Assembly (NCBI GenBank): GCA_037893245.1
Contig: JBAIAA010000653.1
Coordinates: 1,364,001-1,428,000, forward strand
Origin: Crossaster papposus
Lineage: Eukaryota; Echinodermata; Asteroidea; Velatida; Solasteridae
Length of the DNA stretch: 64,000 bases
Direction: 5' to 3'
Positions 13,601 to 26,155 of the stretch are shown one piece after another (position 1 is the stretch's first letter; each line of letters starts with the position of its first letter). A program made the translations under genes and the position numbers. Below the pieces are notes generated by a model. That model ran no database searches and had not been told where the DNA came from. It saw only the letters and a program-made list of their open reading frames with translations.

Positions 13601-16600
13601 TGTGTGCACAAACCTATGGCGAATTTGAAACGCGTGTGTTAACGTTAACATTTTCAGAAAATAGAAATAAAATACTAACAAAGCATGCCCCGGGTCAAAT
13701 TGCTAATTTTGCCATTCCTGGAGGCCCCCCCTCTATCTCCTAACACCCAGCCCCTTCCCGGTGCATGCTTTCCTTCATGCCATTATTTGTGGGCGGGGAT
13801 TGTGTGCACAAACCTATGGCGAATTTGAAACGCGTGTGTTAACGTTAAAATTTTCAGAAAATCGAAATAAAATACTAACAAAGCATGCCCCGGGTCAAAT
13901 TGCGAATTTTGCCATTCCTGGAGGCCCCCCTCTATCTCCTAACACCCAGCCCCTTCCCGGGGCATGCTTTCCTTCATGCCCTTATTTGTGGGCGGGGATT
14001 GTGTGCACAAACCTATGGCGAATTTGAAACGCGTGTGTTAACGTTAAAATATTCAGAAAATCGAAATAAAATACTAACAAAGCATGCCCCGGGTCAAATT
14101 GCTAATTTTGCCATTCCTGGAGGCCCCCCTCTATCTCCTAACACCCAGCCCCTTCCTGGGGCATGCTTTCCTTCATGCCCTTATTTGTGGGCGGGGATTG
14201 TGTGCACAAACTTATGGCGAATTTGAAACGCGTGTGTTAACGTTACAATTATCAGAAAATCGAAATAAAATACTAACAAAGCATGCCCCGGGTCAAATTG
14301 CTAATTTTGCCATTCCTGGAGGCCCCCCTCTATCTCCTAACACCCAGCCCCTTCCCGTGGCATGCTTTCCTTCATGCCCTTATTTGTGGGCGGGGATTGT
14401 GTGCACAAACCTATGGCGAATTTGAAACACGTGTGTTAACGTTAACATTTTCAGAAAATCGAAATAAAATACTAACAAAGCATGCCCCGGGTCAAATTGC
14501 TAATTTTGCCATTCCTGGAGGCCCCCCTCTATCTCCTAACACCCAGCCCCTTCCCGGTGCATGCTTTCCTTCATGCCATTATTTGTGGGCGGGGATTGTG
14601 TGCACAAACCTATGGCGAATTTGAAACGCGTGTGTTAACGTTAACAGTTTCAGAAAATCGAAATAAAATACTAACAAAGCATGCCCCGGGTCAAATTGCT
14701 AATTTTGCCATTCCTGGAGGCCCCCCTCTATCTCCTAACACCCAGCCCCTTCCCGGGGCATGCTTTCCTTCATGCCCTTATTTGTGGGCGGGGATTGTGT
14801 GCACAAACCTATGGCGAATTTGAAACGCGTGTGTTAACGTTACAATTTTCAGAAAATCGAAATAAAATACTAACAAAGCATGCCCCGGGTCAAATTGCTA
14901 ATTTTGCCATTCCTGGAGGCCCCCCTCTATCTCCTAACACACAGCCCCTTCCCGGGGCATGCTTTCCTTCATGCCCTTATTTGTGGGCGGGGATTGTGTG
15001 CACAAACCTATGGCGAATTTGAAACGCGTGTGTTAACGTGAACATTTTCAGAAAATCGAAATAAAATACTAACAAAGCATGCCCCGGGTCAAATTGCTAA
15101 TTTTGCCATTCCTGGAGGCCCCCCTCTATCTCCTAACACCCAGCCCCTTCCCGGGGCATGCTTTCCTTCATGCCCTTATTTGTGGGCGGGGATTGTGTGC
15201 ACAAACCTATGGCGAATTGGAAACGCGTGTGTTAACGTTAACATTTTCAGAAAATCGAAATAAAATACTAACAAAGCATGCCCCGGGTCAAATTGCTAAT
15301 TTTGCCATTCCTGGAGGCCCCCCTCTATCTCCTAACACCCAGCCCCTTTCCGGGGCATGCTTTCCTTCATGCCCTTATTTGTGGGCGGGGATTGTGTGCA
15401 CAAACCTATGGCGAATTTGAAACGCGTGTGTTAACGTTAACATTTTCAGAAAATCGAAATAAAATACTAACAAAGCATGCCCCGGGTCAAATTGCTAATT
15501 TTGCCATTCCTGGAGGCCCCCCTCTATCTCCTAACACCCAGCCCCTTCCCGGGGCATGCTTTCCTTCATGCCCTTATTTGTGGGCGGGGATTGTGTGCAC
15601 AAACCTATGGCGAATTTGAAACGCGTGTGTTAACGTTAACATTTTCAGAAAATCGAAATAAAATACTAACAAAGCATGCCCCGGGTCAAATTGCTAATTT
15701 TGCCATTCCTGGAGGCCCCCCTCTATCTCCTAACACCCAGCCCCTTCCCGTGGCATGCTTTCCTTTATGCCCTTATTTGTGGGCGGGGATTGTGTGCACA
15801 AACCTATGGCGAATTGGAAACGCGTGTGTTAACGTTAACATTTTCAGAAAATCGAAATAAAATACTAACAAAGCATGCCCCGGGTCAAATTGCTAATTTT
15901 GCCATTCCTGGAGGCCCCCCTCTATCTCCTAACACCCAGCCCCTTCCCGGGGCATGCTTTCCTTCATGCCCTTATTTGTGGGCGGGGATTGTGTGCACAA
16001 ACCTATGGCGAATTTGAAACGCGTGTGTTAACGTTAACATTTTCAGAAAATAGAAATAAAATACTAACAAAGCATGCCCCGGGTCAAATTGCTAATTTTG
16101 CCATTCCTGGAGGCCCCCCCTCTATCTCCTAACACCCAGCCCCTTCCCGGTGCATGCTTTCCTTCATGCCATTATTTGTGGGCGGGGATTGTGTGCACAA
16201 ACCTATGGCGAATTTGAAACGCGTGTGTTAACGTTACAATTTTCAGAAAATCGAAATAAAATACTAACAAAGCATGCCCCGGGTCAAATTGCTAATTTTG
16301 CCATTCCTGGAGGCCCCCCTCTATCTCCTAACACCCAGCCCCTTCCCGGGGCATGCTTTCCTTCATGCCCTTATTTGTGGGCGGGGATTGTGTGCACAAA
16401 CCTATGGCGAATTTGAAACGCGTGTGTTAACGTTAACATTTTCCGAAAATCGAAATAAAATACTAACAAAGCATGCCCCGGGTCAAATTGCTAATTTTGC
16501 CATTCCTGGCGGCCCCCCTCTATCTCCTAACACCCAGCCCCTTCCCGTGGCATGCTTTCCTTCATGCCCTTATTTGTGGGCGGGGATTGTGTGCACAAAC

Positions 16601-19535
16601 CTATGGCGAATTTGAAACGCGTGTGTTAACGTTACAATTTTCAGAAAATCGAAATAAAATACTAACAAAGCATGCCCCGGGTCAAATTGCTAATTTTGCC
16701 ATTCCTGGAGGCCCCCATCTATCTCCTAACACCCAGCCCCTTCCCGGTGCATGCTTTCCTTCATGCCCTTATTTGTGGGCGGGGATTGTGTGCACAAACC
16801 TATGGCGAATTTGAAACGCGTGTGTTAACGTAAACATTTTCAGAAAATCGAAATAAAATACTAACAAAGCATGCCCCGGGTCAAATTGCTAATTTTGCCA
16901 TTCCTGGAGGCCCCCCTCTATCTCCTAACACCCAGCCCCTTCCCGTGGCATGCTTTCCTTCATGCCCTTATTTGTGGGCGGGGATTGTGTGCACAAACCT
17001 ATGGCGAATTTGAAACACGTGTGTTAACGTTAACATTTTCAGAAAATCGAAATAAAATACTAACAAAGCATGCCCCGGGTCAAATTGCTAATTTTGCCAT
17101 TCCTGGAGGCCCCCCTCTATCTCCTAACACCCAGCCCCTTCCCGGTGCATGCTTTCCTTCATGCCATTATTTGTGGGCGGGGATTGTGTGCACAAACCTA
17201 TGGCGAATTTGAAACGCGTGTGTTAACGTTAACAGTTTCAGAAAATCGAAATAAAATACTAACAAAGCATGCCCCGGGTCAAATTGCTAATTTTGCCATT
17301 CCTGGAGGCCCCCCTCTATCTCCTAACACCCAGCCCCTTCCCGGGGCATGCTTTCCTTCATGCCCTTATTTGTGGGCGGGGATTGTGTGCACAAACCTAT
17401 GGCGAATTTGAAACGCGTGTGTTAACGTTACAATTTTCAGAAAATCGAAATAAAATACTAACAAAGCATGCCCCGGGTCAAATTGCTAATTTTGCCATTC
17501 CTGGAGGCCCCCCTCTATCTCCTAACACACAGCCCCTTCCCGGGGCATGCTTTCCTTCATGCCCTTATTTGTGGGCGGGGATTGTGTGCACAAACCTATG
17601 GCGAATTTGAAACGCGTGTGTTAACGTGAACATTTTCAGAAAATCGAAATAAAATACTAACAAAGCATGCCCCGGGTCAAATTGCTAATTTTGCCATTCC
17701 TGGAGGCCCCCCTCTATCTCCTAACACCCAGCCCCTTCCCGGGGCATGCTTTCCTTCATGCCCTTATTTGTGGGCGGGGATTGTGTGCACAAACCTATGG
17801 CGAATTGGAAACGCGTGTGTTAACGTTAACATTTTCAGAAAATCGAAATAAAATACTAACAAAGCATGCCCCGGGTCAAATTGCTAATTTTGCCATTCCT
17901 GGAGGCCCCCCTCTATCTCCTAACACCCAGCCCCTTTCCGGGGCATGCTTTCCTTCATGCCCTTATTTGTGGGCGGGGATTGTGTGCACAAACCTATGGC
18001 GAATTTGAAACGCGTGTGTTAACGTTAACATTTTCAGAAAATCGAAATAAAATACTAACAAAGCATGCCCCGGGTCAAATTGCTAATTTTGCCATTCCTG
18101 GAGGCCCCCCTCTATCTCCTAACACCCAGCCCCTTCCCAGGGCATGCTTTCCTTCATGCCCTTATTTGTGGGCGGGGATTGTGTGCACAAACCTATGGCG
18201 AATTTGAAACGCGTGTGTTAACGTTAACATTTTCAGAAAATCGAAATAAAATACTAACAAAGCATGCCCCGGGTCAAATTGCTAATTTTGCCATTCCTGG
18301 AGGCCCCCCTCTATCTCCTAACACCCAGCCCCTTCCCGTGGCATGCTTTCCTTTATGCCCTTATTTGTGGGCGGGGATTGTGTGCACAAACCTATGGCGA
18401 ATTGGAAACGCGTGTGTTAACGTTAACATTTTCAGAAAATCGAAATAAAATACTAACAAAGCATGCCCCGGGTCAAATTGCTAATTTTGCCATTCCTGGA
18501 GGCCCCCCTCTATCTCCTAACACCCAGCCCCTTCCCGGGGCATGCTTTCCTTCATGCCCTTATTTGTGGGCGGGGATTGTGTGCACAAACCTATGGCGAA
18601 TTTGAAACGCGTGTGTTAACGTTAACATTTTCAGAAAATAGAAATAAAATACTAACAAAGCATGCCCCGGGTCAAATTGCTAATTTTGCCATTCCTGGAG
18701 GCCCCCCCTCTATCTCCTAACACCCAGCCCCTTCCCGGTGCATGCTTTCCTTCATGCCATTATTTGTGGGCGGGGATTGTGTGCACAAACCTATGGCGAA
18801 TTTGAAACGCGTGTGTTAACGTTAAAATTTTCAGAAAATCGAAATAAAATACTAACAAAGCATGCCCCGGGTCAAATTGCTAATTTTGCCATTCCTGGAG
18901 GCCCCCCTCTATCTCCTAACACCCAGCCCCTTCCCGGGGCATGCTTTCCTTCATGCCCTTATTTGTGGGCGGGGATTGTGTGCACAAACCTATGGCGAAT
19001 TTGAAACGCGTGTGTTAACGTTAACATTTTCCGAAAATCGAAATAAAATACTAACAAAGCATGCCCCGGGTCAAATTGCTAATTTTGCCATTCCTGGCGG
19101 CCCCCCTCTATCTCCTAACACCCAGCCCCTTCCCGTGGCATGCTTTCCTTCATGCCCTTATTTGTGGGCGTGGATTGTGTGCACAAACCTATGGCGAATT
19201 TGAAACGCGTGTGTTAACGTTACAATTTTCAGAAAATCGAAATAAAATACTAACAAAGCATGCCCCGGGTCAAATTGCTAATTTTGCCATTCCTGGAGGC
19301 CCCCCTCTATCTCCTAACACCCAGCCCCTTCCCGGTGCATGCTTTCCTTCATGCCCTTATTTGTGGGCGGGGATTGTGTGCACAAACCTATGGCGAATTT
19401 GAAACGCGTGTGTTAACGTAAACATTTTCAGAAAATCGAAATAAAATACTAACAAAGCATGCCCCGGGTCAAATTGCTAATTTTGCCATTCCTGGAGGCC
19501 CCCCTCTATCTCCTAACACCCAGCCCCTTCCCGGG
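10660..19535 (+). repeat. nested higher-order repeats, 3185, 2389 and 2588 bp
   Basis: Markers recur at several offsets. GCGAATTTTGCC with AAAATATTC at 10700 reappears at 13885 (+3185). The CAGCCCCTTTCCGGGG marker at ~12951 reappears at ~15340 (+2389) and ~17928 (+2588). AAACACGTG at ~11243 reappears at ~14427 and ~17015. The offsets are 16, 12 and 13 monomers plus one base. The extra base is explained by a monomer with a seven-C run (e.g. ~13725, ~16114, ~18702). This looks like repeated unequal exchange of overlapping blocks and not a single fixed unit. The edges are approximate. Confidence 0.8.
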
Positions 19536-19989
19536 GCATGCGTTCCTTCATGCCCTTATTTGTGGGCGGGGATTGTGTGCACAAACCTATGGCGAATTTG
19601 AAACGCGTGTGTTAACGTTAACATTTTCAGAAAATCGAAAATAAAATACTAACAAAGCATGCCCCGGGTCAAATTGCTAATTTTGCCATTCCTGGAGGCC
19701 CCCCTTTATCTCCTAACACCCAGTCCCTTCCCGGGGCATGCTTTCCTTCATGCCCTTATTTGTGGGCGGGGATTGTGTGCACAAACCTATGGCGAATTTG
19801 AAACGCGTGTGTTAACGTTAACATTTTCAGAAAATCGAAATAAAATACTAACAAAGCATGCCCCGGGTCAAATTGCAAATGTTGCCATTCCTGGAGGCCC
19901 CCCTCTATCTCCTAACACACAGCCCCTTCCCGGGGCATGCTTTCCTTCATGCCCTTATTTGTGGGCGGGGATTGTGTGCACAAACCTAT

Positions 19990-22900
19990 GGCGAATTTGA
20001 AACGCGTGTGTTAACGTGAAAATTTTCAGAAAATCGAAATAAAATACTAACAAAGCATGCCCCTGGTCAAATTGCTAATTTTGCCATTCCTGGAGGCCCC
20101 CCTCTATCTCCTAACACCCAGCCCCTTCCCGGTGCATGCTTTCCTTCATGCCATTATTTGTGGGCGGGGATTGTGTGCACAAACCTATGGCGAATTTGAA
20201 AAGCGTGTGTTAACGTTAACATTTTCAGAAAATCGAAATAAAATACTAACAAAGCATGCCCCGGGTCAAATTGCTAATTGTGCCATTCCTGGAGGCCCCC
20301 CTCTATCTCCTAACACCCAGCCCCTTCCCGGGGCATGCTTTCCTTCATGCCCTTATTTGTGGGCGGGGATTGTGTGCACAAACCTATGGCGAATTTGAAA
20401 CGCGTGTGTTAACGTTAACATTTTCAGAAAATCGAAATAAAATACTAACAAAGCATGCCCCGGGTCAAATTGCTAATTTTGCCATTCCTGGAGGCCCCCC
20501 TCTATCTCCTAACACACAGCCCCTTCCCGGGGCATGCTTTCCTTCATGCCCTTATTTGTGGGCGGGGATTGTGTGCACAAACCTATGGCGAATTTGAAAC
20601 GCGTGTGTTAACGTGAACATTTTCAGAAAATCGAAATAAAATACTAAAAAAGCATGCCCCGGGTCAAATTGCTAATTTTGCCATTCCTGGAGGCCCCCCT
20701 CTATCTCCTAACACCCAGCCCCTTCCCGGGGCATGCTTTCCTTCATGCCCTTATTTGTGGGCGGGGATTGTGTGCACAAACCTATGGCGAATTGGAAACG
20801 CGTGTGTTAACGTTAGAATTTTCAGAAAATCGAAATAAAATACTAACAAAGCATGCCCCGGGTCAAATTGCTAATTTTGCCATTCCTGGAAGCCCCCCTC
20901 TATCTCCTAACACCCAGCCCCTTCCCGGGGCATGCTTTCCTTCATGCCCTTATTTGTGGGCGGGGATTGTGTGCACAAACCTATGGCGAATTTGAAACGC
21001 GTGTGTTAACGTTAACATTTTCAGAAAATCGAAATAAAATACTAACAAAGCATGCCCCGGGTCAAATTGCTAATTTTGCCATTCCTGGAGGCCCCCCTCT
21101 ATCTCCTAACACCCAGCCCCTTCCCGGGGCATGCTTTCCTTCATGCCCTTATTTGTGGGCGGGGATTGTGTGCACAAACCTATGGCGAATTTGAAACGCG
21201 TGTGTTAACGTTAACATTTTCAGAAAATCGAAATAAAATACTAACAAAGCATGCCCCGGGTCAAATTGCAAATGTTGCCATTCCTGGAGGCCCCCCTCTA
21301 TCTCCTAACACACATCCCCTTCCCGGGGCATGCTTTCCTTCATGCCCTTGTTTGTGGGCGGGGATTGTGTGCACAAACCTATGGCGAATTTGAAACGCGT
21401 GTGTTAACGTGACAATTTTCAGAAAATCGAAATAAAATACTAACAAAGCATGCCCCTGGTCAAATTGCTAATTTTGCCATTCCTGGAGGCCCCCCTCTAT
21501 CTCCTAACACCCAGCCCCTCCCCGGTGCATGCTTTCCTTCATGCCATTATTTGTGGGCGGGGATTGTGTGCACAAACCTATGGCGAATTTGAAACGCGTG
21601 TGTTAACGTTAACATTTTCAGAAAATCGAAATAAAATACTAACAAAGCATGCCCCGGGTCAAATTGCTAATTTTGCCATTCCTGGAGGCCCCCCTCTATC
21701 TCCTAACACCCAGCCCCTCCCCGGTGCATGCTTTCCTTCATGCCATTATTTGTGGGCGGGGATTGTGTGCACAAACCTATGGCGAATTTGAAACGCGTGT
21801 GTTAACGTGAAAATTTTCAGAAAATCGAAATAAAATACTAACAAAGCATGCCCCTGGTCAAATTGCTAATTTTGCCATTCCTGGAGGCCCCCCTCTATCT
21901 CCTAACACCCAGCCCCTTCCCGGTGCATGCTTTCCTTCATGCCATTATTTGTGGGCGGGGATTGTGTGCACAAACCTATGGCGAATTTGAAACGCGTGTG
22001 TTAACGTGAAAATTTTCAGAAAATCGAAATAAAATACTAACAAAGCATGCCCCTGGTCAAATTGCTAATTTTGCCATTCCTGGAGGCCCCCCTCTATCTC
22101 CTAACACCCAGCCCCTTCCCGGTGCATGCTTTCCTTCATGCCATTATTTGTGGGCGGGGATTGTGTGCACAAACCTATGGCGAATTTGAAAAGCGTGTGT
22201 TAACGTTAACATTTTCAGAAAATCGAAATAAAATACTAACAAAGCATGCCCCAGGTCAAATTGCTAATTGTGCCATTCCTGGAGGCCCCCCTCTATCTCC
22301 TAACACCCAGCCCCTTCCCGGGGCATGCTTTCCTTCATGCCCTTATTTGTGGGCGGGGATTGTGTGCACAAACCTATGGCGAATTTGAAACGCGTGTGTT
22401 AACGTTAACATTTTCAGAAAATCGAAATAAAATACTAACAAAGCATGCCCCGGGTCAAATTGCTAATTTTGCCATTCCTGGAGGCCCCCCTCTATCTCCT
22501 AACACACAGCCCCTTCCCGGGGCATGCTTTCCTTCATGCCCTTATTTGTGGGCGGGGATTGTGTGCACAAACCTATGGCGAATTTGAAACGCGTGTGTTA
22601 ACGTGAACATTTTCAGAAAATCGAAATAAAATACTAAAAAAGCATGCCCCGGGTCAAATTGCTAATTTTGCCATTCCTGGAGGCCCCCCTCTATCTCCTA
22701 ACACCCAGCCCCTTCCCGGGGCATGCTTTCCTTCATGCCCTTATTTGTGGGCGGGGATTGTGTGCACAAACCTATGGCGAATTGGAAACGCGTGTGTTAA
22801 CGTTAGAATTTTCAGAAAATCGAAATAAAATACTAACAAAGCATGCCCCGGGTCAAATTGCTAATTTTGCCATTCCTGGAAGCCCCCCTCTATCTCCTAA

Positions 22901-25490
22901 CACCCAGCCCCTTCCCGGGGCATGCTTTCCTTCATGCCCTTATTTGTGGGCGGGGATTGTGTGCACAAACCTATGGCGAATTTGAAACGCGTGTGTTAAC
23001 GTTAACATTTTCAGAAAATCGAAATAAAATACTAACAAAGCATGCCCCGGGTCAAATTGCTAATTTTGCCATTCCTGGAGGCCCCCCTCTATCTCCTAAC
23101 ACCCAGCCCCTTCCCGGGGCATGCTTTCCTTCATGCCCTTATTTGTGGGCGGGGATTGTGTGCACAAACCTATGGCGAATTTGAAACGCGTGTGTTAACG
23201 TTAACATTTTCAGAAAATCGAAATAAAATACTAACAAAGCATGCCCCGGGTCAAATTGCAAATGTTGCCATTCCTGGAGGCCCCCCTCTATCTCCTAACA
23301 CACATCCCCTTCCCGGGGCATGCTTTCCTTCATGCCCTTGTTTGTGGGCGGGGATTGTGTGCACAAACCTATGGCGAATTTGAAACGCGTGTGTTAACGT
23401 GACAATTTTCAGAAAATCGAAATAAAATACTAACAAAGCATGCCCCTGGTCAAATTGCTAATTTTGCCATTCCTGGAGGCCCCCCTCTATCTCCTAACAC
23501 CCAGCCCCTCCCCGGTGCATGCTTTCCTTCATGCCATTATTTGTGGGCGGGGATTGTGTGCACAAACCTATGGCGAATTTGAAACGCGTGTGTTAACGTT
23601 AACATTTTCAGAAAATCGAAATAAAATACTAACAAAGCATGCCCCGGGTCAAATTGCTAATTTTGCCATTCCTGGAGGCCCCCCTCTATCTCCTAACACC
23701 CAGCCCCTCCCCGGTGCATGCTTTCCTTCATGCCATTATTTGTGGGCGGGGATTGTGTGCACAAACCTATGGCGAATTTGAAACGCGTGTGTTAACGTGA
23801 AAATTTTCAGAAAATCGAAATAAAATACTAACAAAGCATGCCCCTGGTCAAATTGCTAATTTTGCCATTCCTGGAGGCCCCCCTCTATCTCCTAACACCC
23901 AGCCCCTTCCCGGTGCATGCTTTCCTTCATGCCATTATTTGTGGGCGGGGATTGTGTGCACAAACCTATGGCGAATTTGAAAAGCGTGTGTTAACGTTAA
24001 AATTTTCAGAAAATCGAAATAAAATACTAACAAAGCATGCCCCGGGTCAAATTGCTAATTGTGCCATTCCTGGAGGCCCCCCTCTATCTCCTAACACCCA
24101 GCCCCTTCCCGGGGCATGCTTTCCTTCATGCCCTTATTTGTGGGCGGGGATTGTGTGCACAAACCTATGGCGAATTTGAAACGCGTGTGTTAACGTTAAC
24201 ATTTTCAGAAAATCGAAATAAAATACTAACAAAGCATGCCCCGGGTCAAATTGCTAATTTTGCCATTCCTGGAGGCCCCCCTCTATCTCCTAACACACAG
24301 CCCCTTCCCGGGGCATGCTTTCCTTCATGCCCTTATTTGTGGGCGGGGATTGTGTGCACAAACCTATGGCGAATTTGAAACGCGTGTGTTAACGTGAACA
24401 TTTTCAGAAAATCGAAATAAAATACTAAAAAAGCATGCCCCGGGTCAAATTGCTAATTTTGCCATTCCTGGAGGCCCCCCTCTATCTCCTAACACCCAGC
24501 CCCTTCCCGGGGCATGCTTTCCTTCATGCCCTTATTTGTGGGCGGGGATTGTGTGCACAAACCTATGGCGAATTGGAAACGCGTGTGTTAACGTTAGAAT
24601 TTTCAGAAAATCGAAATAAAATACTAACAAAGCATGCCCCGGGTCAAATTGCTAATTTTGCCATTCCTGGAAGCCCCCCTCTATCTCCTAACACCCAGCC
24701 CCTTCCCGGGGCATGCTTTCCTTCATGCCCTTATTTGTGGGCGGGGATTGTGTGCACAAACCTATGGCGAATTTGAAACGCGTGTGTTAACGTTAACATT
24801 TTCAGAAAATCGAAATAAAATACTAACAAAGCATGCCCCGGGTCAAATTGCTAATTTTGCCATTCCTGGAGGCCCCCCTCTATCTCCTAACACCCAGCCC
24901 CTTCCCGGGGCATGCTTTCCTTCATGCCCTTATTTGTGGGCGGGGATTGTGTGCACAAACCTATGGCGAATTTGAAACGCGTGTGTTAACGTTAACATTT
25001 TCAGAAAATCGAAATAAAATACTAACAAAGCATGCCCCGGGTCAAATTGCAAATGTTGCCATTCCTGGAGGCCCCCCTCTATCTCCTAACACACATCCCC
25101 TTCCCGGGGCATGCTTTCCTTCATGCCCTTGTTTGTGGGCGGGGATTGTGTGCACAAACCTATGGCGAATTTGAAACGCGTGTGTTAACGTGACAATTTT
25201 CAGAAAATCGAAATAAAATACTAACAAAGCATGCCCCTGGTCAAATTGCTAATTTTGCCATTCCTGGAGGCCCCCCTCTATCTCCTAACACCCAGCCCCT
25301 CCCCGGTGCATGCTTTCCTTCATGCCATTATTTGTGGGCGGGGATTGTGTGCACAAACCTATGGCGAATTTGAAACGCGTGTGTTAACGTTAACATTTTC
25401 AGAAAATCGAAATAAAATACTAACAAAGCATGCCCCGGGTCAAATTGCTAATTTTGCCATTCCTGGAGGCCCCCCTCTATCTCCTAACAC
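19990..25490 (+). repeat. higher-order repeat, 1990 then 1791 bp, three copies
   Basis: The marker GAAAAGCGTGTG (in place of GAAACGCGTGTG) occurs at ~20198, ~22188 and ~23979. The TTAGAATTTT state occurs at ~20813, ~22803 and ~24594. The GACAATTTTC plus CCCTTGTTTG monomer occurs at ~21350, ~23340 and ~25131. The first spacing is 10 monomers and the second is 9. The 10-mer contains one additional monomer of the GCATGCCCCTGG / CCCGGTGCATGC type. The copies are nearly identical, so this expansion is recent relative to its neighbours. Confidence 0.85.
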
Positions 25491-26024
25491 ACAGCCCCTT
25501 CCCGGGGCATGCTTTCCTTCATGCCCTTATTTGTGGGCGGGGATTGTGTGCACAAACCTATGGCGAATTTGAAACGCGTGTGTTAACGTGAACATTTTCA
25601 GAAAATCGAAATAAAATACTAAAAAAGCATGCCCCGGGTCAAATTGCTAATTTTGCCATTCCTGGAGGCCCCCCTCTATCTCCTAACACCCAGCTTCTTC
25701 CCGGGGCATGCTTTCCTTCATGCCCTTATTTGTGGGCGGGGATTGTGTGCACAAACCTATGGCGAATTGGAAACGCGTGTGTTAACGTTAAAATGTTCAG
25801 AAAATCGAAATAAAATACTAACAAAGCATGCCCCGGGTCAAATTGCTAATTTTGCCATTCCTGGAGGCCCCCCTCTATCTCCTAACACCCAGCCCCTTCC
25901 CGGGGCATGCTTTCCTTCATGCCCTTATTTGTGGGCGGGGATTGTGTGCACAAACCTATGGCGAATTTGAAACGCGTGTGTTAACGTTAACATTTTCAGA
26001 AAATCGAAATAAAATACTAACAAA

Positions 26025-26155
26025 GCATGCCCGGGGCATGCTTTCCTTCATGCCCTTATTTGTGGGCGGGGATTGTGTGCACAAACCTACGGCAAATTTG
26101 AAACGCGTGTGTTAACGTTAAAATTTTCAGAAAATCGAAATAAAATACTAACAAA
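26025..26155 (+). repeat. 131-bp short monomer, copy 4
   Basis: Same GCATGCCCGGGGCATGC junction and same CTACGGCAAATTTG marker. It lies within the first 2917-bp unit. Confidence 0.92.
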
